NCBI RefSeq assembly: GCF_004793975.1
Contig: NZ_SRYB01000001.1
Span: 186,001-250,000, forward strand
DNA: 64,000 nt
Direction of reading: 5' to 3'
Origin: Lepagella muris
GTDB taxonomy: Bacteria; Bacteroidota; Bacteroidia; Bacteroidales; Muribaculaceae
How positions within the stretch are numbered: the first letter of the stretch is position 1; the number at the start of each line of letters is the position of its first letter. Below are positions 1 through 6,177 of the stretch, in pieces. The notes beneath the pieces were generated by a model that was not told the DNA's origin, searched no databases, and was given only the letters and a program-made list of their open reading frames with translations. Position numbers and translations under genes: made by a program.

Positions 1-843
1 CTTAAAGACTGTTACGTTTTCAGGTAATGGCTCGTCTTCCCAAGCCTTATACGAATTGGTGATATACACATGGTCGTAGGCTTCGGCTACTTTCTTTATG
101 CCCTCAAGCTGAATGGCATGGGTGACGAGAAGTGACAGGGATTTCGGTTCAAGTTCACGGAGTTTGGGTGCAAGACCAACGAATGTTCCTCCGCCATCGC
201 AAAGGTCATCAAGCACAAATAAATCCTTGTCTTTGCACTCGGTTTCTCCTGCATCTACTGTGAAGGATAGAAGTTTGCCGGTTTCAGGGTCGCGTTCCTT
301 TCCGCATACGATATATGGCAGACCATTCGGCTTGTATCGGCTTATTGCTCCGCTGTCAGGCAGCACGGCTACAATATCAAGGTTATTCTCATTTGGACGG
401 ATTATTTCTTTGTAAAAGTACTCCATCGTAGCCATTACACCGATAGAACTTTTGATTTTCAAGAGAGATGCCGTTGAATGGGGTTCAACGATTCCCACCT
501 GTAATGCGCCTACACTGTTGATTATGTCGGCAACAAGTTTCAGGGAGAATGGTCGGTTAATGTCAAATAGACGGTCACATCGCATAGACATCATATAGCC
601 TATGAAAAGATGGTCTATAATCATTTCCTGACGCTTTAGAACGTCTGCCACTTGCATAAGGCAGAATAGGTCATCTGCGCAAGTTATACGGCAATATATG
701 GATACCGGGATTTTTCGGTTAAGGTCATCAACAGTGACGTGCTTTTCCCCATCGGGGAATGTGGTTATTTTACACCCGGTCTGATTGGTAAGGTTGATTA
801 CCTGTGGATTGAATCCTACCACTGGACTGCTTATTGATTGCAT
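1..843 (-). CDS. Prs/Adps-like pyrophosphokinase, partial at its C-terminus
   Basis: I translated this frame by hand from the ATG at 843; 281 codons are open to the window edge, so the C-terminus is missing. The protein resembles ribose-phosphate pyrophosphokinases (about 290-315 aa), with a phosphoribosyl-binding loop reading LDDLCDGGGTF near residue 210 and an upstream VEPHSTAS segment like the Prs flexible loop. The start overlaps the end of the NadV-like gene by 13 nt, which suggests translational coupling. Prs makes PRPP from ribose 5-phosphate and ATP. In phages, Prs relatives beside NadV-like genes can instead be ADP-ribose pyrophosphokinases (Adps) of the NARP1 NAD+ salvage route. Sequence alone does not separate the two, but the pairing and the mobile-element context favour a role in NAD+ resynthesis. 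Confidence 0.75.
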   Translation of the reverse strand, partial: MQSISSPVVGFNPQVINLTNQTGCKITTFPDGEKHVTVDDLNRKIPVSIYCRITCADDLFCLMQVADVLKRQEMIIDHLFIGYMMSMRCDRLFDINRPFSLKLVADIINSVGALQVGIVEPHSTASLLKIKSSIGVMATMEYFYKEIIRPNENNLDIVAVLPDSGAISRYKPNGLPYIVCGKERDPETGKLLSFTVDAGETECKDKDLFVLDDLCDGGGTFVGLAPKLRELEPKSLSLLVTHAIQLEGIKKVAEAYDHVYITNSYKAWEDEPLPENVTVFK

Positions 844-2423
844 AGTCTTTTACGGATTTGAGAGAATGAAACTTCTTTGACGAGTTTTCCGTCTTCAAAG
901 ACGGTTTCAAGGCATCCGCCGGCTTCCTGCTCCTTGCTTACGCAATCGGTAGCATAATATTTGCCGTTTTCGTCTTTATCGACGCGGATAAGACCCTTGA
1001 GGGATTTCTTCATTCCGCTGTCGGTCTTTGGCGATTTGTAGATTTCACGAGCTATACCATCGACCTGACACCATGTGGCTTTCATTGCGAATCCGAGGCT
1101 GTCGCGTGTGCGATACTGATATGTGTAAGAACCTATGCCCAGAACGAGGTTAGTTGCTGCGAAGCCCTTTTCCTCAAGTCTGCGATATATTTCTTTCTGG
1201 CGTTCAATAGTGATGCTATCGCCATAGATGACACCGATATGGGGGTCAAGAACCTTATATCCCTTTTCGTTGGTAATTCCACCGAACAAATCCCATAGGA
1301 GTTCATATACGCCTTTTTTCTCAGCCGATGAAACCTCCATCGCCTTATATACGGGGTCATCAGGATATGTAAGTATGGCTTCCTGTATTGATTCAGAATA
1401 CTGGGCATCTTTCATCACACCGGGGATGTGGTATTCCTTGCCATTGAGTTCAACGATGTCTTCCGGTTTGATACCACAGATGATGTCAACTGGATTACCG
1501 CTGTCAGGGCGAATGACCAAGCGACCATCACGATTCATTATGATGTCCTTGAGGCGAGGCAAGTAGTCAGTAATGACCTGCCATAAATCCCAAGTATCGC
1601 TTACGATGCTACAAAAACCATCGACATAGATTTCCGTAATGAACCGTTTGAACGTCTGAATCTCATCCTCCTTACCACCAGCGCACATGACGCTATGCTC
1701 TGATGCCGGGACGGTCATTGCGATGACTTCCTTTTCCGCGTTTGCGTTATAATATTCTTCTACGGCATCAATAGCGGGGATGGTTTCACTGCCGACAAAT
1801 GATGTCAGATGACCCATTCCGCTTGTGATAGCGGCTTCCAGTCCTGCCATTCCGCGCATTGAGAAGTCATGGCATAGAAAACCGAGATTCACGTCCGGTG
1901 TGAAGCCGGTCTTTTCGGCATGACGTTCAAGCTCCTTGCGGTAGATACGGGCGATTGTCGCTGATGTCATAGGTAGCCAGAACTCACAGGACATTAAGGT
2001 TTCCAAGTAGTTTGTCACCCAAAAGAATTTGGGATTTGTGTTGATGACAGTGACCATCGGCACACGAATGGGACAGATAGACCCCTCCGGGAGTGCTTTC
2101 ATTCTGATGGGCAGATAGCCAAGTCTGTGAAGTTCCCGGATGTGTTCGCTGCCTACCTCATTCTTGCCAAGAAAGGTATCAACGCGACGCTTGAATGAAG
2201 ATACAGCCTTGTCTTCCGGCAAATTGAAGAAATGACGGTTGAAGTTTTCTATCAGATATTTCTTGATGAAATACTGAATACCGAAGACCACTGCTCCGTC
2301 TTTGGCTTCCGGCAGGTATTCATTGCTGCGCGGAGTCCAGTTTGAATAGACGTATTCCGTTCCTTTGGGATACTGTCTGCGATGGTCTAACTTATAGCCA
2401 TCGGTTAATAATGCTGAGTTCAT
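831..2423 (-). CDS. nadV: Nicotinamide phosphoribosyltransferase family (NadV / Namat-like)
   Basis: This 530-aa protein is of the NAMPT/NadV type. Recognisable parts are the N-terminal DGYKLDHRRQYP, GYLPIRMKALPEG, the CHDFSMRGMAG segment holding the nicotinamide-binding Asp, PASEHSVMC with the catalytic His, and VIRPDSGNPVDI for the phosphoribosyl phosphates. NadV joins nicotinamide to PRPP to give NMN. In NARP1 the homologous Namat joins nicotinamide to ADP-ribose pyrophosphate and yields NAD+ directly. It overlaps the Prs-like gene by 13 nt, as expected for enzymes that share an intermediate. A strong hairpin lies just upstream. It is the sixth protein gene of the leftward early operon, so it probably acts during induction or transfer of the element. 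The family is sure; the exact substrate is not. Confidence 0.88.
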   Translation of the reverse strand: MNSALLTDGYKLDHRRQYPKGTEYVYSNWTPRSNEYLPEAKDGAVVFGIQYFIKKYLIENFNRHFFNLPEDKAVSSFKRRVDTFLGKNEVGSEHIRELHRLGYLPIRMKALPEGSICPIRVPMVTVINTNPKFFWVTNYLETLMSCEFWLPMTSATIARIYRKELERHAEKTGFTPDVNLGFLCHDFSMRGMAGLEAAITSGMGHLTSFVGSETIPAIDAVEEYYNANAEKEVIAMTVPASEHSVMCAGGKEDEIQTFKRFITEIYVDGFCSIVSDTWDLWQVITDYLPRLKDIIMNRDGRLVIRPDSGNPVDIICGIKPEDIVELNGKEYHIPGVMKDAQYSESIQEAILTYPDDPVYKAMEVSSAEKKGVYELLWDLFGGITNEKGYKVLDPHIGVIYGDSITIERQKEIYRRLEEKGFAATNLVLGIGSYTYQYRTRDSLGFAMKATWCQVDGIAREIYKSPKTDSGMKKSLKGLIRVDKDENGKYYATDCVSKEQEAGGCLETVFEDGKLVKEVSFSQIRKRLCNQ

Positions 2424-2439
2424 ATCTTTATGATTATTT

Positions 2440-2470
2440 GGCTATACCGTGGGGATTCCACGATATAGCC
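2440..2470 (-). promoter_or_regulatory. Hairpin in the leader of the NadV-like gene
   Basis: A 13-position inverted repeat with a single mismatch (arms 2440-2452 and 2458-2470, 5-nt loop) fills the 62-nt gap between the SSB-like gene and the NadV-like gene. No U-tract follows on the transcribed strand, so it is not a classical terminator. It could be an RNA processing or stability element, or could tune expression of the two distal NAD+ genes. Only the structure is seen; the role is inferred. Confidence 0.5.
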
Positions 2471-2485
2471 GTGTGAAAGTGATTG

Positions 2486-2815
2486 TCAGAATGGGAGGTC
2501 AGGTTTCTCATTGGGTGCGTAGCCGGGTGCATTTGCAACAGTGTCCGTTGTCGGTGTCTTAGGTTTGGATACGCGGGTTTCAAGGTCGCCCATGATGTAG
2601 TTCACACCCTCTTCGCGCTCTTCCGCTTTTGGAGCGCATGAAACGAAGTGGGTATATGTGCGGTCGCCGAAAGTCTGGGGTTGCTTCTTTGCGAAGATTG
2701 CGATGTTAAGAAAGGCACGTTCCTTGCCGTCCTTGCACATCACTCTTTTTATCTGACTTTTGGGGATGTCTGTCAGGCAAATGCTACCTGACAGAAAAGA
2801 ATTGTTGTCTGCCAT
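2486..2815 (-). CDS. Small SSB-like single-stranded DNA-binding protein
   Basis: This is a 109-aa acidic-tailed protein. The N-terminal part (SGSICLTDIPKSQIKR... AFLNIAIF) reads like the first strands of an OB fold. The last residues are KPDLPF, close to the DDDIPF tip by which bacterial SSBs recruit partners. It is shorter than housekeeping SSB (about 150-180 aa). It lies 2 nt downstream of the YqaJ nuclease gene and follows a probable annealing protein, a trio that recurs in phage recombination cassettes. Expected role: coat single-stranded DNA and dock the recombinase. The assignment rests on the tail and the neighbours. Confidence 0.6.
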   Translation of the reverse strand: MADNNSFLSGSICLTDIPKSQIKRVMCKDGKERAFLNIAIFAKKQPQTFGDRTYTHFVSCAPKAEEREEGVNYIMGDLETRVSKPKTPTTDTVANAPGYAPNEKPDLPF

Positions 2816-2817
2816 AA

Positions 2818-3525
2818 TTATGCTCTTTGAGGTTTGTTGATTTGTGTATAGTTGCTTTGGATGACTTCTTCCGCTTTGATTACGCGCTCCTCAACGAGGG
2901 CGATTTCGTCATTGTCACGGGTTATTCTCACGATGTGCATAGGATTCTCCACAAAGGGGCAGTATGCAACGAAGTCGCAGAATGTGGCTTTTGTGCAAGC
3001 CATGTGATTCTGACACTGATAGAAGTAGTCGGGATTGACTTTCTTTAGTGATTCGTTATCGTGGATTTCGGCAACATACTTGCTATATGTGGATAGCGTG
3101 GGGCATTTAACCTCAAGGCAACCTAACTCGTCAGCATCGTAAGTTATTCCATCAGGTGACGATGCAAGATATGGGATTGTGGGATGCTTGCATAGTCCTA
3201 CCTCCTGCACTTGGCGTCCGGTCATCTGAATATACATATTCCGGGCATTCTCTTCCTGCTCTGTGCCGAAGCGCATAGCCTTTGATGTAGAAGTGGTTGT
3301 GTCGATGTAGAAAGCAAACATATTGTCATCTTTCACGATTTCAGGATTAAGGGAGCGTTCCCCTGCAAGCTGATATAAGTAAGTCAGTGCGGTTTCGCTG
3401 AAAACCTTATCCTTAGAGCGTCCGCTTTTCATAAGCGTACCTACCTGACTACCGGTAATGTAGCCAAGCCGAGCGCGATACCAGTCAAGGGTACGCTGTT
3501 CCTGTTGAAAATTCAGATTTGCCAT
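2818..3525 (-). CDS. YqaJ-type viral recombinase (exonuclease)
   Basis: This 235-aa protein has the YqaJ/lambda-exonuclease nuclease pattern: an N-terminal RLGYITGSQVGTLM, then MRFGTEQEENARNMY, then the catalytic core SSPDGITYD...CLEVKCPTL, where Asp, Glu and Lys form the PD-(D/E)XK metal site. Such enzymes resect double-stranded ends 5' to 3' to leave 3' tails for an annealing protein. Its operon partners are a probable annealing protein 5 nt upstream and an SSB-like protein 2 nt downstream, matching the Red-type exo-bet-ssb arrangement. The length is normal for the family. Confidence 0.85.
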   Translation of the reverse strand: MANLNFQQEQRTLDWYRARLGYITGSQVGTLMKSGRSKDKVFSETALTYLYQLAGERSLNPEIVKDDNMFAFYIDTTTSTSKAMRFGTEQEENARNMYIQMTGRQVQEVGLCKHPTIPYLASSPDGITYDADELGCLEVKCPTLSTYSKYVAEIHDNESLKKVNPDYFYQCQNHMACTKATFCDFVAYCPFVENPMHIVRITRDNDEIALVEERVIKAEEVIQSNYTQINKPQRA

Positions 3526-3530
3526 GATTG

Positions 3531-4511
3531 TCAGATTTCAGGGTTAGGTGCAAAAATACCGTCTTCTTTCACTTCGCCTGTTTCCGTATCTACGGCTTCG
3601 GCTGGAGCCTCTACTGATGCTGATTCAGCCGGGGCAGATTCTTTCTGCTTCTTAGAACCTTTGGCTGCACGGCTGGCGATGTCGTTGAGCTTGTTTGACT
3701 TTGCCTCCCTGCTTTGACGATAGGGGGTCATAACCTCATCTACGGTTGTATCACCATCTTTAAGTGACTGCTGGATGCCAAGCAAGAGAGCGATTTCATC
3801 CTTGCCTATCTGATTTACCGTTTGCTTACCGCAGAGCTTGATAACCTCTTCCTCGGTAATGCCATACTGGTCATTGAAATACTTGATGGCAGCATCACGA
3901 CGCTTTATCAGCTTTGTTTCATCTGAAAGGTCGCCTGTGATACATTCCTGAGCCGCCTTATATACCTTGTCGGTAATGGATTTCGGCACTACTGCGAAAA
4001 CTGCATTTCGGTAGGCGATTGCGTTGGCGGCATTGCCGGTGACTGTAATCATGTCTTCCGAAAAGCGTTTGCCCGAAGATGTGAGGATAGACCTACGCAC
4101 CTCAAAAGCCACCGCATAGTTGTTTTCCAAATCCCATGCCGTACCTCTTGATATTACCTGAGTGGCAGTCGCATTTACCACACGCGCCTCAACACGCATA
4201 TTGCCATACTGCTGCGCGATGATTTTTGCGAGATGCACCGATGGGCCTGTGATTGGTTTGCCACCGCGAGGGATGGCGTAACCGCATGATTGAGCGGTTT
4301 CCTTATCCATTACGGCAATGGCAATGGCGTTGTTTACTGCCCGCGAGATACTACGGGGATAAGCGTGAGCCGTACTGACCTGTATGTCAATGTTGGCTTT
4401 TTCCGCTCCGTCGATTGTTTCGACAAGTTGCAATGGGGTTGGGTCTGCCAATCTTGCGACCTCGTAGCCCTGAATCTCTTCTATCATATTGAAGAATGTT
4501 TTAATTGCCAT
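3531..4511 (-). CDS. Probable single-strand annealing protein (RecT/Erf-type role)
   Basis: This 326-aa soluble protein has no export signal. I do not recognise a precise family motif. The central segment (ARVVNATATQVISRG... MITVTGNAANAIAYRNAVFAVVPKSI) resembles uncharacterised phage recombination proteins found beside YqaJ nucleases. The C-terminal 60 residues are Ala/Glu/Lys-rich and probably disordered. A gene between an HTH regulator and a YqaJ exonuclease plus SSB is most often the annealing recombinase (RecT, Redbeta, Erf or Sak classes), which pairs complementary single strands. The function is inferred mainly from position. Upstream lies the tRNA-like RNA, whose 3' end is 26 nt from this start codon. 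Confidence 0.55.
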   Translation of the reverse strand: MAIKTFFNMIEEIQGYEVARLADPTPLQLVETIDGAEKANIDIQVSTAHAYPRSISRAVNNAIAIAVMDKETAQSCGYAIPRGGKPITGPSVHLAKIIAQQYGNMRVEARVVNATATQVISRGTAWDLENNYAVAFEVRRSILTSSGKRFSEDMITVTGNAANAIAYRNAVFAVVPKSITDKVYKAAQECITGDLSDETKLIKRRDAAIKYFNDQYGITEEEVIKLCGKQTVNQIGKDEIALLLGIQQSLKDGDTTVDEVMTPYRQSREAKSNKLNDIASRAAKGSKKQKESAPAESASVEAPAEAVDTETGEVKEDGIFAPNPEI

Positions 4512-4536
4512 CTTACTGCTTCCGGCCTTGCATTAG

Positions 4537-4713
4537 TGAAGACAATGGGACTCGAACCCACATTGTATCGCCTACCATACTTCCTTATTCACTCGGCACC
4601 TCCCGGCTACGGGCTTACCCGGTGTTTGCAACCACCGGCACATCAGGCCAAATTACCTCCTCTCCGTGTTTCGCTGAATAAGTGACGCGCCTACCAATTT
4701 TCGCCATGTCTTC
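4537..4713 (-). ncRNA. 177-nt tRNA-like RNA with an 83-nt domain in place of the anticodon loop
   Basis: Read on the minus strand, the RNA begins GAAGACA (4713-4707) and ends TGTCTTC plus A (4544-4537), a perfect 7-bp acceptor stem. A D-arm follows the 5' strand, GCG / loop with TTGGTAGG / CGC, and a T-arm precedes the 3' strand, GTGGG-TTCGAGT-CCCAT. The tertiary-contact positions are conserved: T8-A14, A15-T48, G18G19, and T54, T55, C56 with A58. In place of a normal anticodon arm there is an 8-bp helix, CTTATTCA with TGAATAAG, capped by 83 nt that include a 6-bp hairpin (CCGGTG/CACCGG). A GTAT/ATAC variable-arm-like hairpin comes next. No anticodon or encoded CCA is evident. The insert is too short for, and lacks the core of, a group I intron, and the RNA is too short for tmRNA. 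It lies in a 289-nt gene-free gap of the early operon. Confidence 0.6.
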
Positions 4714-4800
4714 ATGTTGCCCGGCTTATTTGGCTTCACCGGGCGTTAGAATGTTTGTGATTTATGACTTTCGCCAAAGGACTGCCTCTCTTGGCTCGCC

Positions 4801-5130
4801 CTATTTCTTTTTCCTGCGCCTGTTGGATAGCTTGAACTTCTCAAATACCTTATCCACATCTATCAGCATCCATCGCCCATACTGACTTATGCAGTCATCA
4901 AGCACTCCGCTTGACTTCATCCGATATACCGTTGATTCCGATGTTCCGAGGATTTTGGCAAGTTCACCGATACTGTTCACATACCATCGCTCAGGACGCT
5001 GGGGTGTTTCTTCGCTTTGCTTTTGATTTGTCTTGGCTTGCCAGTCACCCATCATTTCAAATAGTTGCCGTGGTGTAAGCAAATTGATAGGGGTATCAAG
5101 CCCGATAACGTATGTTCCTACATTTTCCAT
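4801..5130 (-). CDS. Small helix-turn-helix protein (DUF3853-like)
   Basis: This is a 109-aa protein. The N-terminal half (TYVIGLDTPINLLTPRQLFEMM) resembles Bacteroidales DUF3853 proteins. The second half contains an excisionase-like HTH: SIGELAKILGTSESTVYRMKSSGVL followed by a basic NRRRKKK tail. Such proteins are typical early genes of Bacteroidales phages and integrative elements and may act as an excisionase or transcription factor. It starts 2 nt downstream of the first gene of the operon. Downstream is the tRNA-like RNA rather than another protein gene. Confidence 0.6.
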   Translation of the reverse strand: MENVGTYVIGLDTPINLLTPRQLFEMMGDWQAKTNQKQSEETPQRPERWYVNSIGELAKILGTSESTVYRMKSSGVLDDCISQYGRWMLIDVDKVFEKFKLSNRRRKKK

Positions 5131-5132
5131 AA

Positions 5133-5345
5133 TTATTGAGTACGGGTTACAATGGCGGCGACATTAGACCGCGCATCTATATCATACCCAATAGGACTTT
5201 CGCTTCCTTTCTTGAGTTGTGTCACGGTGGCTCTTATGGAGTTTTCAGAATAGTGCCTGTACGGTACTTTTACTGAATCGCCCACATTTAGCTCTAAAAG
5301 AGCCACTTGAAGCCGGTCGCCGCGTTTAATTTTTTTTACTTCCAT
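5133..5345 (-). CDS. Short hypothetical protein, first gene of the early operon
   Basis: I do not recognise this 70-aa protein. I chose the ATG at 5345 (MEVKKIKRGDRLQ). An upstream in-frame ATG at 5408 would translate one operator palindrome into an odd hydrophobic leader. The protein is a compact basic beta-rich sequence (VGDSVKVPYRHYSENSIRATVTQL) with no export signal. It overlaps neither neighbour and is probably transcribed from the minus-strand promoter near 5457. Whether the longer form (91 aa, to 5408) is also made is open. Confidence 0.5.
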   Translation of the reverse strand: MEVKKIKRGDRLQVALLELNVGDSVKVPYRHYSENSIRATVTQLKKGSESPIGYDIDARSNVAAIVTRTQ

Positions 5346-5369
5346 TTGGTTTATATCAAAAATAAGTAT

Positions 5370-5377
5370 TAACTTTG
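5370..5377 (+). promoter_or_regulatory. -7 box of the repressor-integrase promoter
   Basis: TAACTTTG fits the Bacteroidota TAnnTTTG -7 consensus. It points toward the repressor gene at 5518 and would give a leader of roughly 130 nt that includes both operator palindromes, so the repressor could control its own synthesis. Confidence 0.45.
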
Positions 5378-5389
5378 CATTTGAAATAT

Positions 5390-5407
5390 TGATTAAGTAT
5401 TTAATCA
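5390..5407. promoter_or_regulatory. Operator palindrome, copy 1
   Basis: TGATTAAGTATTTAATCA is an inverted repeat with 7-bp arms and a 4-nt centre. An identical copy occurs 34 bp further on. Both lie between the divergent promoters, where binding of the repressor encoded at 5518 would block them. A degenerate third half-site may lie near 5493-5505. Confidence 0.65.
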
Positions 5408-5423
5408 TTGCTTTTAGTATGGT

Positions 5424-5441
5424 TGATTAAGTATTTAATCA
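5424..5441. promoter_or_regulatory. Operator palindrome, copy 2
   Basis: This is identical to the 18-bp palindrome at 5390-5407. It sits just downstream of the minus-strand -7 box (5454-5461), placing it over the expected start point of the early operon. Confidence 0.65.
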
Positions 5442-5453
5442 GTATTGACGATG

Positions 5454-5461
5454 CAAAAGTA
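5454..5461 (-). promoter_or_regulatory. -7 box of the leftward early operon
   Basis: On the minus strand this reads TACTTTTG, a match to TAnnTTTG. A start point about 7 nt on would fall beside operator copy 2, as in lambda-type repression of early transcription. Confidence 0.5.
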
Positions 5462-5517
5462 CAACAAAATACTGAATGAAGCAATAGTAAAATCAGTATT
5501 TAACAAAAGTTAACATT

Positions 5518-6171
5518 ATGACCGACGGAGAAAAACTTGAAGCAATCCAGCAAATGACCGGATTACAATGGAAAGAACTTGCCGCTAAGGTAGGTCTGGC
5601 ATCAGGTCAGACCTTTACTGACATACGCAATGGTCGGCACGGCATAAGCATGAAACTTGCCAATAGGATGATTGAGGCTTTTCCTGAAATCCGCAGGGAA
5701 TGGCTTGTATTTGAAAGTGGCCCGATGACACATAAGGAAGCAGCCGGGATGATTGCCTTATTCAGCTCTACCGAAGAATTGGGTGCAAACCTTAATGATG
5801 AGAAAGGCACATCAGAATCTATTAATGTAGGCTCTTGCTTCCCCAAAGCTGAAATCGCAATGAGGAATACAAGCGACAGCATGACGGAGTATCCGATAGG
5901 CTGCATACTTGTGATGAAGCGTGTGATGGATAAGAAACTTCTTATGCCCGGCTATAATTATCTTGTAGAAACCAATGAATTTATTACCGTCAAAAGGTTG
6001 CAGAAAGGAAAGGATGATGCACACATCGCCCTTTATTCTTCAAACTGTGCTACCTATCCGGATGGCAAGTTGATTTATGAGCCGTTTGAAATCCCTATGG
6101 ATTCGGTCAAAAGGATGTTTTATATTCTTGGGTACATATATCCGCAGGCAAATGATATAAATAAGGTGTAA
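5518..6171 (+). CDS. Phage-type repressor with S24/LexA-like peptidase domain
   Basis: This is a 217-aa protein. An N-terminal HTH (residues about 1-60, WKELAAKVGLASGQTFTDIRNGRHGIS) precedes a C-terminal LexA/CI-like domain. The motif NTSDSMTEYPIGCIL carries the catalytic Ser and ITVKRL the catalytic Lys, the Ser-Lys dyad of self-cleaving repressors. It should keep the element quiet by binding the two palindromes upstream and be inactivated by RecA-driven self-cleavage after DNA damage. The integrase gene starts 6 nt after its stop, so the two are probably co-transcribed. No clear Ala-Gly cleavage site was identified, so the cleavage step is inferred. Confidence 0.85.
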   Translation: MTDGEKLEAIQQMTGLQWKELAAKVGLASGQTFTDIRNGRHGISMKLANRMIEAFPEIRREWLVFESGPMTHKEAAGMIALFSSTEELGANLNDEKGTSESINVGSCFPKAEIAMRNTSDSMTEYPIGCILVMKRVMDKKLLMPGYNYLVETNEFITVKRLQKGKDDAHIALYSSNCATYPDGKLIYEPFEIPMDSVKRMFYILGYIYPQANDINKV

Positions 6172-6177
6172 GGTCTT

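Noticed and set aside
113..415. Plus-strand ORF at the left edge
   Set aside because: It is antisense to the Prs/Adps-like gene, which has clear motifs.
4537..4713. Group I intron-containing tRNA or tmRNA
   Set aside because: Only about 100 nt exceed a normal tRNA; no group I P/Q/R/S core is visible, and there is no tmRNA-like length or alanine G-U pair. I keep it as an unusual tRNA-like RNA.
4290..4885. Plus-strand ORFs over the tRNA-like RNA region
   Set aside because: They are low-similarity frames antisense to the annealing-protein gene, the RNA and the HTH gene.
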